In this document: positions 17,362-30,393 of the stretch, in pieces
Layout of the letters: every line of letters starts with the position of its first letter
Position numbering within the stretch: the first letter of the stretch is position 1
From: Paludibacteraceae bacterium
Lineage (GTDB): Bacteria; Bacteroidota; Bacteroidia; Bacteroidales; Paludibacteraceae
NCBI GenBank assembly: GCA_017483945.1
Contig: JAFUUE010000025.1
Span: 1 to 52,335 of the forward strand
Reading direction: 5' to 3'
DNA: 52,335 bases
Notes under the pieces: model-generated
What the model was told of the DNA's origin: nothing
Database searches by the model: none
The model's input: the letters and a program-made list of their open reading frames with translations, nothing else
Position numbers and translations under genes: made by a program

Positions 17362-18993
17362 TCAGGGTAACAGGACCAGTCGCAGTCCGATATAGGGTGT
17401 GGAGACGGCGGGACTCAGGGACTGTGCGGCCGTGGAAAGGCGACAGCGCTCTTCCGCATCCATCCACGATCCGCCACGCACCGTACGGTCGGCCGTCCAT
17501 TCGGCGACATTGCCGGACATATCATACAGATTGAGTTCGTTCGGCTGCTTGGTCGCCACGCGATGCGGGCGTCCCTTGCTATTGACGGCCGTCCAGGCGA
17601 CCTTGTCGGAGATATTACCTCCGGCGTAGAGTTGCCCTACGGAGTCGGTGAGATAGGCCGTATAGTCAAAGAGCGTGGCGTCCTCTTTGTCCTTGAGCAA
17701 GTGCTCGTTACCGACGAGCATGCCCAAGAAGGCGTTGGTGTTCTTGCGTGCTTTGCGCTCGGCGTGGGTGGACTGTTTGGGGCGTGCGGCACGTATGGCA
17801 GCCGAGTCGGCCGCGGTCAGGAGCGGCCGATAGCGCAGGCTGTTCTGCCCGCCCCGCGCCGCATATTCCCACTCGGCATCCGTAGGCAGGCGGAAATGGC
17901 AGGAGGAGAGGTTGTTGAGTTCGGCAAGGAAGAGACAGCAGTCATTCCACGAGACGCCTTCGACCGGTCTTCCGATACCCCGGCGTGCCGAGGGATTGGC
18001 GTGCATGACGCTGCGCCAGAGCGCTTGCGGGACCTCGGTCTCGGCGATGTAATAAGGCGCAGTGACGAGTGAGTCGGCCGCAGGCGTGACGAGCCGGAAG
18101 CGGAGCCTATGTCCGGCGACCTTGACGGTACGCTGCTCGGGCAGAATGACGGGGACAGCAGGGTCCTGCGCTGTCGTGTCGGACATGGCGAGGCGCATGC
18201 CGCAGTCGTAGAACGTATAGTCCTGTTCGCGTCCCTGTCGGGCGGACAGGCGCACGTTATCTGCCGCATTATCCCAACTGCCGCCACGGACGACTCGACG
18301 TGTACCCGTAGCGGGTCCCTGCGGATTGACCTGCAGCGTATCGGCATAGAGGGAGAAGAAATCGCCACACCACTCCCAGACATTGCCCGTCATATCGTAG
18401 ATTCCCAGTCCGTTAGGCTGCTTCTGCGCGACGGTATGTGTGCGGCTTCCGCTGTTGGAATAGACCCATCCGACGAGTGTGGCATCGTTGTCCCCCGCAT
18501 AGCGTGTGCGCGAGGGCTTGCGTCCTCCGCGCGCCGCATATTCCCACTCGGCTTCGGAGGGCATGCGGAAAGTGAGTCCGGTGATGCTATCCAGTGTGTG
18601 GATAAAGCGACAGCAGTCGGTCCAGGACACCCACTCCTGGGGCATGTCGTCCGCAAGCCAGTCGTTGCCTCCGTCTTTGGGCGCAGCTCCCATGACCGCC
18701 TTCCAGAGGCGCCGTGTGACTTCGGTCTCGGCAATCCAATAGTCAGACAGGATGACACGGTGGACAGGTCGCTCGAGACTCATGGGTTCGCTCCGTTGCT
18801 CGGGCGTTCCTCCCATAGCGAACGAGCCTCCCTCCACATGAATCATGGTGAAAGAGACGTTGCCGACTTGGAACGTGCGTCGCTCCGGTTGGGGCGTTTT
18901 TTTAGCCCAAAGGCATAAGGGAAGCATAAGCGTCACAGCCATGATGAGCAGGCTGTGAGGCAAGGACGTGACATGTTGCCGAATAAAATTCAT
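17362..18993 (-). CDS. Exported protein with two SUMF1/FGE-sulfatase folds, probably non-catalytic
   Basis: The 543-residue protein has a signal peptide (about 1-30). Two formylglycine-generating-enzyme-like domains follow (about 45-270 and 285-540). Each contains the family blocks ETEV (TEVTRRLWK, TEVPQALWR), SEAEWEYAARGG/DAEWEYAARGG, the YDM.GNV.EW box and RGGSW. In active FGE enzymes a cysteine pair lies just after RGGSW; here the positions read DNAADNVRLS and MDAEERCRLS, so the oxygenase site appears missing. This matches the structural SUMF1-fold proteins of Bacteroidetes such as GldJ/GldK. I chose ATG 18993 because a clean signal peptide begins there; an ATG six codons upstream is possible. 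Confidence 0.82.
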   Translation of the reverse strand: MNFIRQHVTSLPHSLLIMAVTLMLPLCLWAKKTPQPERRTFQVGNVSFTMIHVEGGSFAMGGTPEQRSEPMSLERPVHRVILSDYWIAETEVTRRLWKAVMGAAPKDGGNDWLADDMPQEWVSWTDCCRFIHTLDSITGLTFRMPSEAEWEYAARGGRKPSRTRYAGDNDATLVGWVYSNSGSRTHTVAQKQPNGLGIYDMTGNVWEWCGDFFSLYADTLQVNPQGPATGTRRVVRGGSWDNAADNVRLSARQGREQDYTFYDCGMRLAMSDTTAQDPAVPVILPEQRTVKVAGHRLRFRLVTPAADSLVTAPYYIAETEVPQALWRSVMHANPSARRGIGRPVEGVSWNDCCLFLAELNNLSSCHFRLPTDAEWEYAARGGQNSLRYRPLLTAADSAAIRAARPKQSTHAERKARKNTNAFLGMLVGNEHLLKDKEDATLFDYTAYLTDSVGQLYAGGNISDKVAWTAVNSKGRPHRVATKQPNELNLYDMSGNVAEWTADRTVRGGSWMDAEERCRLSTAAQSLSPAVSTPYIGLRLVLLP

Positions 18994-19056
18994 ACCCCAA
19001 GAACATGGCAATTATCGTACCAAACATGCAATTGGCGGACAAAATAATGCAAATTA

Positions 19057-19088
19057 TTTGCATTTTCGGAAGAAAAAGTGTAATTTTG
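19057..19088 (+). promoter_or_regulatory. Promoter for the mtaB operon
   Basis: TTTG at 19057-19060 and TAATTTTG at 19081-19088 have 20 bp between them. The predicted start near 19095 leaves a leader of about 97 nt that contains an 11-bp repeat array. Confidence 0.75.
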
Positions 19089-19130
19089 CAGTCGAAATGA
19101 AGTAACGTGCGTGTTGCCCTTGCAGAGTAA

Positions 19131-19175
19131 CATATTAATCACCTACTAATAACATACTAATCACCTACTAAATTC
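19131..19175. repeat. 11-bp array in the mtaB leader
   Basis: The units ATCACCTACTA, ATAACATACTA and ATCACCTACTA stand in 11-bp register, preceded by a related unit with TAACATATTA. The array lies in the predicted 5' leader, shortly before the start codon. Confidence 0.75.
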
Positions 19176-19191
19176 ATACTACTTCAGCCCG

Positions 19192-20469
19192 TTGAAAGTA
19201 CAATTTACGACATTAGGTTGCAAGCTGAATTTCGCAGAGAGTTCGGCATTAGGCAAGGAGCTGCTGAGCCGCGGTCACGAACGTGCGGGTCGCGGCGAGC
19301 AGGCGGACGTGTGTGTGATAAACACATGTTCCGTAACGGATATGGCGGACCACAAGGACCGTCAGTTGATACACCGCATCCGCAGGCAGAACCCTGATGC
19401 CGTGTTAGTTGTGACGGGCTGCTATGCGCAGCTGAAGCCTCAGGAGGTGTCCGAGATAGCCGGTGTGGACTACGTGTTAGGCATGGAGGAGAAGTTCCGC
19501 ATCCCCGAGTTGGTTGACCGCATCGAGCAGCAGGCGAGCCGGAAAGGCGGCAAGGCCGTCGTGGAGACGAGCCTGATACGCGAGCAGGATGCGTTCCACG
19601 GGGCATGGTCGAGCGACGACAGGACCCGCTGTTTTCTGAAGATACAAGACGGTTGCAACTATTTCTGCACCTACTGCACTATTCCGCTGGCTCGCGGCAA
19701 GAGCCGCAACGCCAGCATCGCGGAGGTGGTGGAGCAAGCCGAAGCGGCGCTGCGCGGAGGGGCCAAGGAACTGGTGCTGACGGGTGTCAATATCGGCGAT
19801 TTCGGCCGTTCGACGGGCGAGCGTTTCGAGGACCTGCTGCGCGCGCTGGATGAGATAGCGGGCGAGTTCCGCATCCGCATCAGCAGTTGCGAGCCGAACC
19901 TGCTGACCGACAGCATCATCGACTTTGTTGCGGCCTCGCGGCATTTTGCCCCGCACTTCCACATCCCTCTGCAATCCGGCAGTAATGAGGTGCTGCAGAT
20001 TATGCACCGCCGCTATACGCGTGAGCTCTTTGCAGAGCGCGTCGCCCATATCCGTCAGGTGCTGCCCCATGCTTTTATCGGCGTGGACTGCATGGTCGGT
20101 GTGCGTGGCGAGACGGCGGAGTGCTGGGAAGACTACCTGGCGTTTGTACGCAGCCTGGATGTGAGCCAGTTGCATGTGTTTACCTATAGCGAACGGGCGC
20201 ATACGCGTATGTTAGAGATGCCGCTGGAGGTGGTGCCGGCCGCCGAACGCAAACGGCGGAGCGAGGTGTTGCATCAGGTGAGCGAGGAGAAACTGGCTGC
20301 CTTCTACGCCCGTGAGCGCGGTAACGAAGGCACGGTGCTGTGGGAGAGCAAGCAGTCGGACGGCAGAATGTCGGGCTTCACGGAGAACTATGTCCAGGTG
20401 AGCCGCCCCTATGACCGCCGACGCGTGAACACTTATGAGAAGATAATCATCGGGCAAGAATATGTATAA
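19192..20469 (+). CDS. mtaB: tRNA t6A37 methylthiotransferase
   Basis: This radical-SAM enzyme converts t6A37 to ms2t6A in tRNAs that read ANN codons. The 425-residue protein shows the UPF0004 domain with cluster cysteines C10 (TLGCK), C46 (NTCSVT) and C77 (GCYAQ). The radical-SAM motif CNYFCTYC (C155, C159, C162) follows. The start is a TTG at 19192: the family begins M.V.F.TLGCK, which matches this position exactly, and no ATG lies nearby. The last 8 bp overlap the next gene. The rare start codon may keep synthesis low. Confidence 0.93.
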   Translation: MKVQFTTLGCKLNFAESSALGKELLSRGHERAGRGEQADVCVINTCSVTDMADHKDRQLIHRIRRQNPDAVLVVTGCYAQLKPQEVSEIAGVDYVLGMEEKFRIPELVDRIEQQASRKGGKAVVETSLIREQDAFHGAWSSDDRTRCFLKIQDGCNYFCTYCTIPLARGKSRNASIAEVVEQAEAALRGGAKELVLTGVNIGDFGRSTGERFEDLLRALDEIAGEFRIRISSCEPNLLTDSIIDFVAASRHFAPHFHIPLQSGSNEVLQIMHRRYTRELFAERVAHIRQVLPHAFIGVDCMVGVRGETAECWEDYLAFVRSLDVSQLHVFTYSERAHTRMLEMPLEVVPAAERKRRSEVLHQVSEEKLAAFYARERGNEGTVLWESKQSDGRMSGFTENYVQVSRPYDRRRVNTYEKIIIGQEYV

Positions 20470-22303
20470 GTCATTAACAATCACGGTGCTGCTGTCAGTC
20501 TGCATGTGCGTATCAGGACAGATTCGCACGGCACAGTCACAGGCAGCCATCGCCCGCGCATGCGGTGCCGGTTGGGAAGTGCAGCAAGTGAGTTACTCGT
20601 TTGACCATCAGACAGCTATCGTGTCAGCCCGGAGAGTCGGGCAAGCGGACTATAACCTATGCCGACTGAAGCGCACGCAGCAGGCATGGGGAGAGTTGCA
20701 GGTGCTACCGTCGCCGCTGAACAGTAGCGATGACGAGTTATGGCCGAGCCTGAGCAACGACGAGCAGACACTGTATTTCGTGCGCCGACAGGCGGCGAGC
20801 GGCAAGGACAAGAAGAGTCGCGACCGCTACACCATCATGGTGAGTCAGCGCGAGGGCACGGGCTGGAGCGAGCCGATGGCCATCATCATCTCGAACGGGC
20901 AAGAGGTGTCGCCGCTGATACATGCTGACGGTCAGACACTTTACTTTGCTTCATGCCGCCCCGTGGCGGGTCAGAAAGAGCCTCAGTTCGGTATTTACTA
21001 CACGCGTCGTCTGGGGCAATACGACTGGTACACCCCGGAGGCAGTCGTGCTGCCGGAGACGCGGGGCGTGAACCTGTACGGAGCAGAGCTGTTCGATGAT
21101 AACGGCCGGCTGACGCTGCGCTACACCCAGCAGGTGTGCGAGAAACACGACACGACATACAGCTTCGGGCAGACAGTGGTGCCGGAACAGATGCAGCCAC
21201 GTAGCGTCATGACCTTGAGCGGCACCCTGACTGACGCCGGCAGCGGGCGCCTCATCTCGGGACATATCGAGGTATTCGACGCGCTGACGGGCAATCGGCT
21301 GTCTGCACACGAGGCGCACGGCCCCTATCGCCTGGCACTACCCGCAGAGGGGAACTACCGGATAGACATCACGGCCGAGGGCTATTCGCATCGGTATCTG
21401 CACTACGACTGCCATGCCTTAGCGCGCGATACAACCGTGCAGCAGGATATCCCGCTGACTCCGGCACTGACACTGCGTGCCTACGTGTTCGACAGCGAGA
21501 CGGACCTGCCGCTGAACGGCTATCGCATTGAGGCACAAGGCTGTCCGACCCGTGTGGGCAAAGGCTACAGCGAGTTGACACTGCCGATAGGTCAGGCACA
21601 TACACTGCGTCTGAGCAAGCGCGGCTATGCAGATACGACGCTGGTCATCGACACACGCAAGCCGGTATTGCTCTCGCACTCGGAGTTAGACATCGATATG
21701 CGTCCGGGGAAAGCCCCGTTGCATGTGCAGGTGGTGGATGAGAAGACCGAAGACAAGATTGCCGACGTCCGCATCAGTATTCGCAACACATCCCGCAAGG
21801 AAAACGAATCGGACCAAGCAGAAGTGCAAGTGCGTCAGGGAGATGCATACCTGATTCACGTGGATGCGACCGGTTATGTATATGCGGATACCGCTATCAC
21901 GATTCCCTATGATACGAAGGCGATAACCTGCGTGATTCGCCTGAGTTCCCTGCAGGCCGACATGGTCGTGCAACTGAGCAATATCCAGTTCGAGTATGAC
22001 TCGTATGACCTATTGGAAGAGTCGTACGAGGAGTTGGACAAGGTGGTGCAAATGCTTCAGGACAATCCGGGACTGTCGATAGAGTTGTCGGCCCATACCG
22101 ATGACCAAGGCAGCGACCGATACAATGATGCACTGAGTCAGCGCCGAGGTGAATCTGCCAAACGCTATATCACGCGCCACGGCATCGCGCCGGAGCGTAT
22201 CCATGCAACCGGCTACGGCAAGCGCCGGCCGTTAGTCCCGAATGACAGCGAAGCACATCGAGCCATCAACAGGCGCGTGGAATTCAAAGTGTTAGGCCTA
22301 TAA
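20462..22303 (+). CDS. OmpA-family envelope protein with PD40 repeats
   Basis: The 613-residue exported protein has a signal peptide (about 1-20). Beta-propeller-like PD40 repeats follow (WPSLSNDEQTLYFV, SPLIHADGQTLYFAS; about 60-230), then two or three Ig/carboxypeptidase-like beta domains (about 235-480). A C-terminal OmpA peptidoglycan-binding domain (about 500-611) carries FEYDSYDL, SAHTDDQGSD and NRRVEF. This layout is common in Bacteroidetes, including the T9SS protein PorE and its relatives. It overlaps mtaB by 8 bp and precedes an unknown exported protein by 12 bp. Its likely role is to link the outer membrane or a secretion machine to peptidoglycan. Confidence 0.88.
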   Translation: MYKSLTITVLLSVCMCVSGQIRTAQSQAAIARACGAGWEVQQVSYSFDHQTAIVSARRVGQADYNLCRLKRTQQAWGELQVLPSPLNSSDDELWPSLSNDEQTLYFVRRQAASGKDKKSRDRYTIMVSQREGTGWSEPMAIIISNGQEVSPLIHADGQTLYFASCRPVAGQKEPQFGIYYTRRLGQYDWYTPEAVVLPETRGVNLYGAELFDDNGRLTLRYTQQVCEKHDTTYSFGQTVVPEQMQPRSVMTLSGTLTDAGSGRLISGHIEVFDALTGNRLSAHEAHGPYRLALPAEGNYRIDITAEGYSHRYLHYDCHALARDTTVQQDIPLTPALTLRAYVFDSETDLPLNGYRIEAQGCPTRVGKGYSELTLPIGQAHTLRLSKRGYADTTLVIDTRKPVLLSHSELDIDMRPGKAPLHVQVVDEKTEDKIADVRISIRNTSRKENESDQAEVQVRQGDAYLIHVDATGYVYADTAITIPYDTKAITCVIRLSSLQADMVVQLSNIQFEYDSYDLLEESYEELDKVVQMLQDNPGLSIELSAHTDDQGSDRYNDALSQRRGESAKRYITRHGIAPERIHATGYGKRRPLVPNDSEAHRAINRRVEFKVLGL

Positions 22304-22315
22304 AAACAGCTCCAT

Positions 22316-23836
22316 ATGATGAGACGTATCTTGCTATATATATTGCTATTAACCGCTCCGCTACTGTCGGCTCAAGACTATTACCGCGAGACGATGGAGC
22401 GTGTGTCCGGCTCGACTCCCTATCAGGCTCTATATATCCTGTGGGATTATCAGCAGACTTTTCCCCAGTTTGCGCCGACCTACTATGAGATGGGTGTCCG
22501 AAATCAGGCGCTTGTGCCGACGATGCACCCTATCCGCCAGTATAATGAGTTGTCGCAATGTCTGTATCGCGTGCGCCTATACATGGGCAACTGCCTGCAT
22601 TATGCCAAGGAGCAGAACCTGAAGGCACGCTATTACCCCGGGCTGCCGATGGCCGGGAAGAACCCGACTTATGAGGACTTGCAGACCTTTCTGCGGGGGC
22701 GCATGGAGCAAGCCGCTACTGCGCAAGTGCGTGTGGACAGTCTGTATCATGCCTATTGCCGCCTGCAGTCCCAGTATGAGCGTTGCAACCTGCTATTCAG
22801 TCAGTTCGTCACATTATACCCGCGCGAGAAGAATGCCCACCTTCTGCTCAATGACGAGGCGCGCGGGCTGTTAGACGAACTGGCTACAGCCGCAGACTCC
22901 CTGCCTCATGACATTGAGACGTATCTGGCGGCATTGGATGCCTACCCTATCCCCAATTATCGGCCTACGTTTCAGAGTCTGCCCATTGTATTGTATCGTC
23001 TGGATGGTTTGACGACTGCTAACCTATTGGAAAACAACGTGCTACTATGGGATTATGCAACATGGGTGCGACATTTCCTGGAGGAACAACGCACCGTATA
23101 TACGGCCTTTATGGACGACATCGCACGGGCTCATGAGAGCAAAGAACCCATTGATGACATGTTGCTTAACCGCTTGGACCGAATCGATTACCGGTCATTC
23201 ATGCATCCCCGAATGTGGTTGGAGCAACAGGAGCGGCGTTTGCTGGCAGCCACAGAGCATCTGCCGGAGGCCGGCGTCACGATGACCGATGACGAGTTAC
23301 TGGAGCGGTTGGAGCAACAATATGATTATTATTGCATTATGCGCCATGTAGAAGAGGTGGAACGGGAGGTCGCGCAACGCATAGATGAGGTGGCTTGGCG
23401 GAAATATCAGGCGTTGTGCACCCGCTGGCAGGAGGCGGATACGACATTGTTCCTCGCTTCCACACGCCGGTATGGGGCCGAGATTACACGCCTCTACCAG
23501 ACATTATCCACAGATTTCTTCGCACGAATACAGCCGGGTCTGACTCCGTTCGTGGGCTATACTAATGACCTGACCGGTGTGCGCATCGCGCCACGAGATA
23601 TAGAAGAGACATGCGGGAAGGAGATTGTGGCAGTAGTGCCCCTCGGACAGCACTATATGGTCGTGAGACAGGATGCCGTCTGCCTGCTTAACAGAGAGTT
23701 GGAGTTGCTGGACAGGAAGGAACTGAGCATGGCTACATCGCCCGTCGCAGCGGCATATAAGGTGACCAGCAATACGATAGCCCTGGTGTGCCCGGACCGG
23801 GTGCTCTTTGTGGATAATCAAGGCAACGCGAAGTGA
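22316..23836 (+). CDS. Exported protein of unknown function
   Basis: The 506-residue protein starts with a signal peptide (about 1-19, ending LSAQD). The mature part is rich in Tyr, Leu, Glu and Arg, mostly helical, with coiled-coil-prone stretches around 270-400 (EQQERRLL, EEVEREVAQRID). The last 80 residues look like short beta strands (VAVVPLGQHYMVV, ALVCPDRVLFVDNQGNAK), possibly a propeller-like end. I do not recognise the family. It follows the OmpA-family gene by 12 bp and is probably its partner in the envelope. It converges with dapA, with a gap of 3 bp. Confidence 0.7.
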   Translation: MMRRILLYILLLTAPLLSAQDYYRETMERVSGSTPYQALYILWDYQQTFPQFAPTYYEMGVRNQALVPTMHPIRQYNELSQCLYRVRLYMGNCLHYAKEQNLKARYYPGLPMAGKNPTYEDLQTFLRGRMEQAATAQVRVDSLYHAYCRLQSQYERCNLLFSQFVTLYPREKNAHLLLNDEARGLLDELATAADSLPHDIETYLAALDAYPIPNYRPTFQSLPIVLYRLDGLTTANLLENNVLLWDYATWVRHFLEEQRTVYTAFMDDIARAHESKEPIDDMLLNRLDRIDYRSFMHPRMWLEQQERRLLAATEHLPEAGVTMTDDELLERLEQQYDYYCIMRHVEEVEREVAQRIDEVAWRKYQALCTRWQEADTTLFLASTRRYGAEITRLYQTLSTDFFARIQPGLTPFVGYTNDLTGVRIAPRDIEETCGKEIVAVVPLGQHYMVVRQDAVCLLNRELELLDRKELSMATSPVAAAYKVTSNTIALVCPDRVLFVDNQGNAK

Positions 23837-23839
23837 GCG

Positions 23840-24736
23840 TCAGGACAGAGCGGCCGCCTCGCGCCGGATGTCAGTCATGAGCACATCGGAAGCCGGAACT
23901 AACGGCAGCCGCAACACATTGTGTATATGCTCTTTTACGGATAGCAGTGCTTTTATACCGGTCGGATTACCCTCGCGGAACAATAGTTGAATCATATCGG
24001 CATACTGCCCTTGCAACGCATCATCCGCCTTGCGCACAATGGTACCGAACACCTCCGGGTAGGCATTGGACGCTACGGAGATGAGGCCATCTGCCCCCGC
24101 GTGCATGAGTGTGGATGCGATACCGTCATCGCCGGAGATGACAAGCAGCGGCGAATGCGCCCGGTCGCGCAGCATGATGAGTCGCTTAATCTGTTCGACA
24201 TTACCGCTTGCCTCCTTGATACCCAGCACTTTCTCCCCACAAGCCGCCAGAATACGCATCACGGTCTCCGGCAACAGGTTGACGCCTGTACGCCCGGGGA
24301 CATTGTACAATACAACCGGCAGCGGTGAGGCCTCGGCGACGGCACAGAAATGTCGGAAGAGTCCCTCTTGATTGGGTTTGTTATAGTACGGGCACACACT
24401 CAGGACAGCAGAGAAAGCCGACAGGTCTGTCTCGCGGAGAGCATCGCACACAGCAGCCGTGTTATTGCCCCCCACCCCAATCATCAGCGGGAGCCGGCCG
24501 TCCACGACTTGCGCGATGAAGCGCTGCACTTGCAGGCGCTCCGAGGCGGACATCGTAGCCGCTTCCGCAGTCGTGCCTAAGACCACGAGAAAATCAACCT
24601 GCGCACGGAGTTGCTGCTCAACAAGCCGCTGCAACGCCGTATAGTCAACGGCACCATCAGGAAGGAAAGGCGTGACGAGAGCTGTTCCGAGACCTCGGAA
24701 GCAGGAATACGGACGGGGAGTATCAGTTGTTACCAT
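23840..24736 (-). CDS. dapA: 4-hydroxy-tetrahydrodipicolinate synthase
   Basis: This enzyme condenses pyruvate with aspartate semialdehyde in lysine and diaminopimelate synthesis. The 298-residue protein shows GTTAEAATMS (T55, T56), YYNKP, the catalytic tyrosine in YNVPGRTG (Y144), and the Schiff-base lysine in GIKEASGN (K174). The family consensus GTTGES reads GTTAEA here, a small departure. It is the last gene of a leftward operon with DUF6913 (16-bp gap), ligA and a secreted nuclease-family gene. Confidence 0.93.
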   Translation of the reverse strand: MVTTDTPRPYSCFRGLGTALVTPFLPDGAVDYTALQRLVEQQLRAQVDFLVVLGTTAEAATMSASERLQVQRFIAQVVDGRLPLMIGVGGNNTAAVCDALRETDLSAFSAVLSVCPYYNKPNQEGLFRHFCAVAEASPLPVVLYNVPGRTGVNLLPETVMRILAACGEKVLGIKEASGNVEQIKRLIMLRDRAHSPLLVISGDDGIASTLMHAGADGLISVASNAYPEVFGTIVRKADDALQGQYADMIQLLFREGNPTGIKALLSVKEHIHNVLRLPLVPASDVLMTDIRREAAALS

Positions 24737-24752
24737 AGATGTGAATAAGATG

Positions 24753-28916
<4,164 letters not shown>

Positions 28917-28935
28917 CAGCGCAAAATATATTGCG

Positions 28936-28967
28936 CAAAGTTACGAAAAAATTTGCACAAGTGCAAA
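28936..28967 (-). promoter_or_regulatory. Leftward promoter for the nuclease-ligA-dapA operon
   Basis: On the minus strand TAACTTTG (complement of 28936-28943) lies 20 bp after TTTG (complement of 28964-28967). It overlaps the rightward promoter at 28952-28983, so polymerase cannot occupy both at once. Confidence 0.75.
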
Positions 28968-28983
28968 AAAAAATGTACTTTTG
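28952..28983 (+). promoter_or_regulatory. Rightward promoter for the FtsB-like gene and ruvC
   Basis: TTTG at 28952-28955 and TACTTTTG at 28976-28983 have a 20-bp spacer. It overlaps the leftward promoter by 16 bp. Confidence 0.75.
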
Positions 28984-29017
28984 CGTGAAAAACTTTTCTC
29001 TCTACATCTATCGACTT

Positions 29018-29317
29018 ATGGATAAGCAACAGATATGGCTCAAAATCAGGCGCTATGTGCTGAACAAGTACATCCTCGCCCTATTGATATTCGGCATCGT
29101 ATATTTCTTCATCGGTGACCAGAGTATGCTCAATCGGATTCGGCGGGCCTACCAGATTCACGAGATAGAGCAGCAGAGTCAGACCTATCGGGAAGAGATA
29201 GACGGCATTGAGCACCAGTTGCAGATTATCCAACATCCGGACAGCCTGGAGAAGTTCGCACGGGAGACGTACTACATGCACACGCCCGAGGAACATATCT
29301 ATGTCATTGAAGAATAA
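29018..29317 (+). CDS. FtsB/DivIC-family septum formation initiator
   Basis: This is a small bitopic division protein of 99 residues. A basic cytoplasmic N-terminus comes first. One membrane segment spans about 18-36 (YILALLIFGIVYFFIG), and a coiled coil covers about 45-80 (IHEIEQQSQTYREEIDGIE). The C-terminal block ETYYMHTPEEHIYVIE resembles the conserved end of the family. I chose ATG 29018 because it follows the predicted transcription start at about 28990; a longer frame upstream would run through the promoter. Members bridge FtsL/FtsQ-type partners at the septum. ruvC follows by 17 bp. Confidence 0.85.
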   Translation: MDKQQIWLKIRRYVLNKYILALLIFGIVYFFIGDQSMLNRIRRAYQIHEIEQQSQTYREEIDGIEHQLQIIQHPDSLEKFARETYYMHTPEEHIYVIEE

Positions 29318-29334
29318 CCGACACCGGCAGGAGC

Positions 29335-29967
29335 ATGATTGACCGTTTAGTAAAACAGCACCGTATATTGGGCATCGACCCCGGTACCTTGTTCATGGGA
29401 TATGCCCTGCTGGACACAGCGGGCAAGCAGGTCAGCATTGTGGACTTCGGGGTACTGGACGTGCACAAGACGGAGGGGCAGTATGCCCGCCTGCAACAGG
29501 AGCTCTTCTTCCTGCGGGATTTGATTGCCGAGTATCAACCTACCGAACTGGCCATCGAGACGCAGTTTGTGGACAAAAACCCGCAGACAATGATTAAGAT
29601 AGTGCATGCGCAAGGGGTGGCCATCGCCGCTGCGCTGCTGCAGGACATACCCGTCAACGAGTACTCGCCGATGAAAGTCAAGATGGCCATCACCGGTAAC
29701 GGCCACTCCGACAAGCAGCAGGTGGCCGGTATGCTGCAGCGGTTCCTGCATATCCCCGACGAGCAGATGCCCAAGAAACTCGACGCCACCGACGCGCTGG
29801 CTATCGCCTACTGCCACTATCTCCAACTGGGACTGCCGCTCCGGGCTGAACACGGCGCCAAAGACTGGACCACCTATGCCAAGCAACGGGGGCTCACCGC
29901 CGGGAAGGGCACGACGCCCAACGACAAACTGATGGCCGCACTGCGCAGCACCAATCACAAGAAATAG
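29335..29967 (+). CDS. ruvC: Holliday junction resolvase
   Basis: RuvC cleaves four-way junctions at the end of recombinational repair, together with RuvAB. The 210-residue protein keeps the four acidic catalytic residues: D15 (GIDPG), E75 (AIETQ), and D150 and D153 (LDATDA). The tail beyond residue 170 is longer than in Escherichia coli and basic (TAGKGTTPNDK ... NHKK), as is common in Bacteroidetes. It is probably co-transcribed with the division gene upstream. Confidence 0.95.
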   Translation: MIDRLVKQHRILGIDPGTLFMGYALLDTAGKQVSIVDFGVLDVHKTEGQYARLQQELFFLRDLIAEYQPTELAIETQFVDKNPQTMIKIVHAQGVAIAAALLQDIPVNEYSPMKVKMAITGNGHSDKQQVAGMLQRFLHIPDEQMPKKLDATDALAIAYCHYLQLGLPLRAEHGAKDWTTYAKQRGLTAGKGTTPNDKLMAALRSTNHKK

Positions 29968-30029
29968 GGATAGAAAGATACTGCCGCGGAGGGGATTTTC
30001 GAACAAAATCACAAAAAATAGGGATAATA

Positions 30030-30061
30030 TTTGCACGAATAAATAAATTGTCGTACCTTTG
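30030..30061 (+). promoter_or_regulatory. Promoter for the ferredoxin gene
   Basis: TTTG at 30030-30033 and TACCTTTG at 30054-30061 are separated by 20 bp. The leader is about 50 nt. Confidence 0.8.
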
Positions 30062-30118
30062 TAGCCGATTTCGACGGAACACGTTTGAGTAAACAACTAA
30101 CAAAAAACACACATAATT

Positions 30119-30283
30119 ATGGCTTACATTATTGGAAACGACTGTATCGCTTGCGGTACGTGTATCGGAGAGTGCCCGATGGGTGCTATCTCGGAGGGTG
30201 ATATCTATTCTATCGATCCCGATATGTGCACCGAGTGCGGCACATGCGCAGACGTCTGCCCGAGCGGAGCTATCTCCAAATAA
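30119..30283 (+). CDS. 2[4Fe-4S] ferredoxin
   Basis: This is a 54-residue clostridial-type ferredoxin, an electron carrier for anaerobic metabolism. Two clusters are encoded by CIACGTCIGECP and CTECGTCADVCP, each a full CxxCxxCxxxCP set. The two halves are clear duplicates. It has its own promoter and a strong terminator, so it is a single-gene transcript, probably highly expressed. It could supply electrons to radical-SAM or anaerobic reductase enzymes such as NrdG; that link is general knowledge of the family and not shown here. Confidence 0.97.
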   Translation: MAYIIGNDCIACGTCIGECPMGAISEGDIYSIDPDMCTECGTCADVCPSGAISK

Positions 30284-30308
30284 GGCGATTCCCGCACGTT
30301 GCACACCG

Positions 30309-30337
30309 ATAGCCGGACATGGTCCGGCTATTTTTTT
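30309..30337 (+). terminator. Intrinsic terminator after the ferredoxin
   Basis: A perfect 10-bp stem (ATAGCCGGAC with GTCCGGCTAT) and 3-nt loop are followed by seven T residues. Confidence 0.95.
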
Positions 30338-30393
30338 GTGCTTTGATATATGGTTGAAATACAGAGCATTTGCCTTCTCGGACAGAAGCGGCT

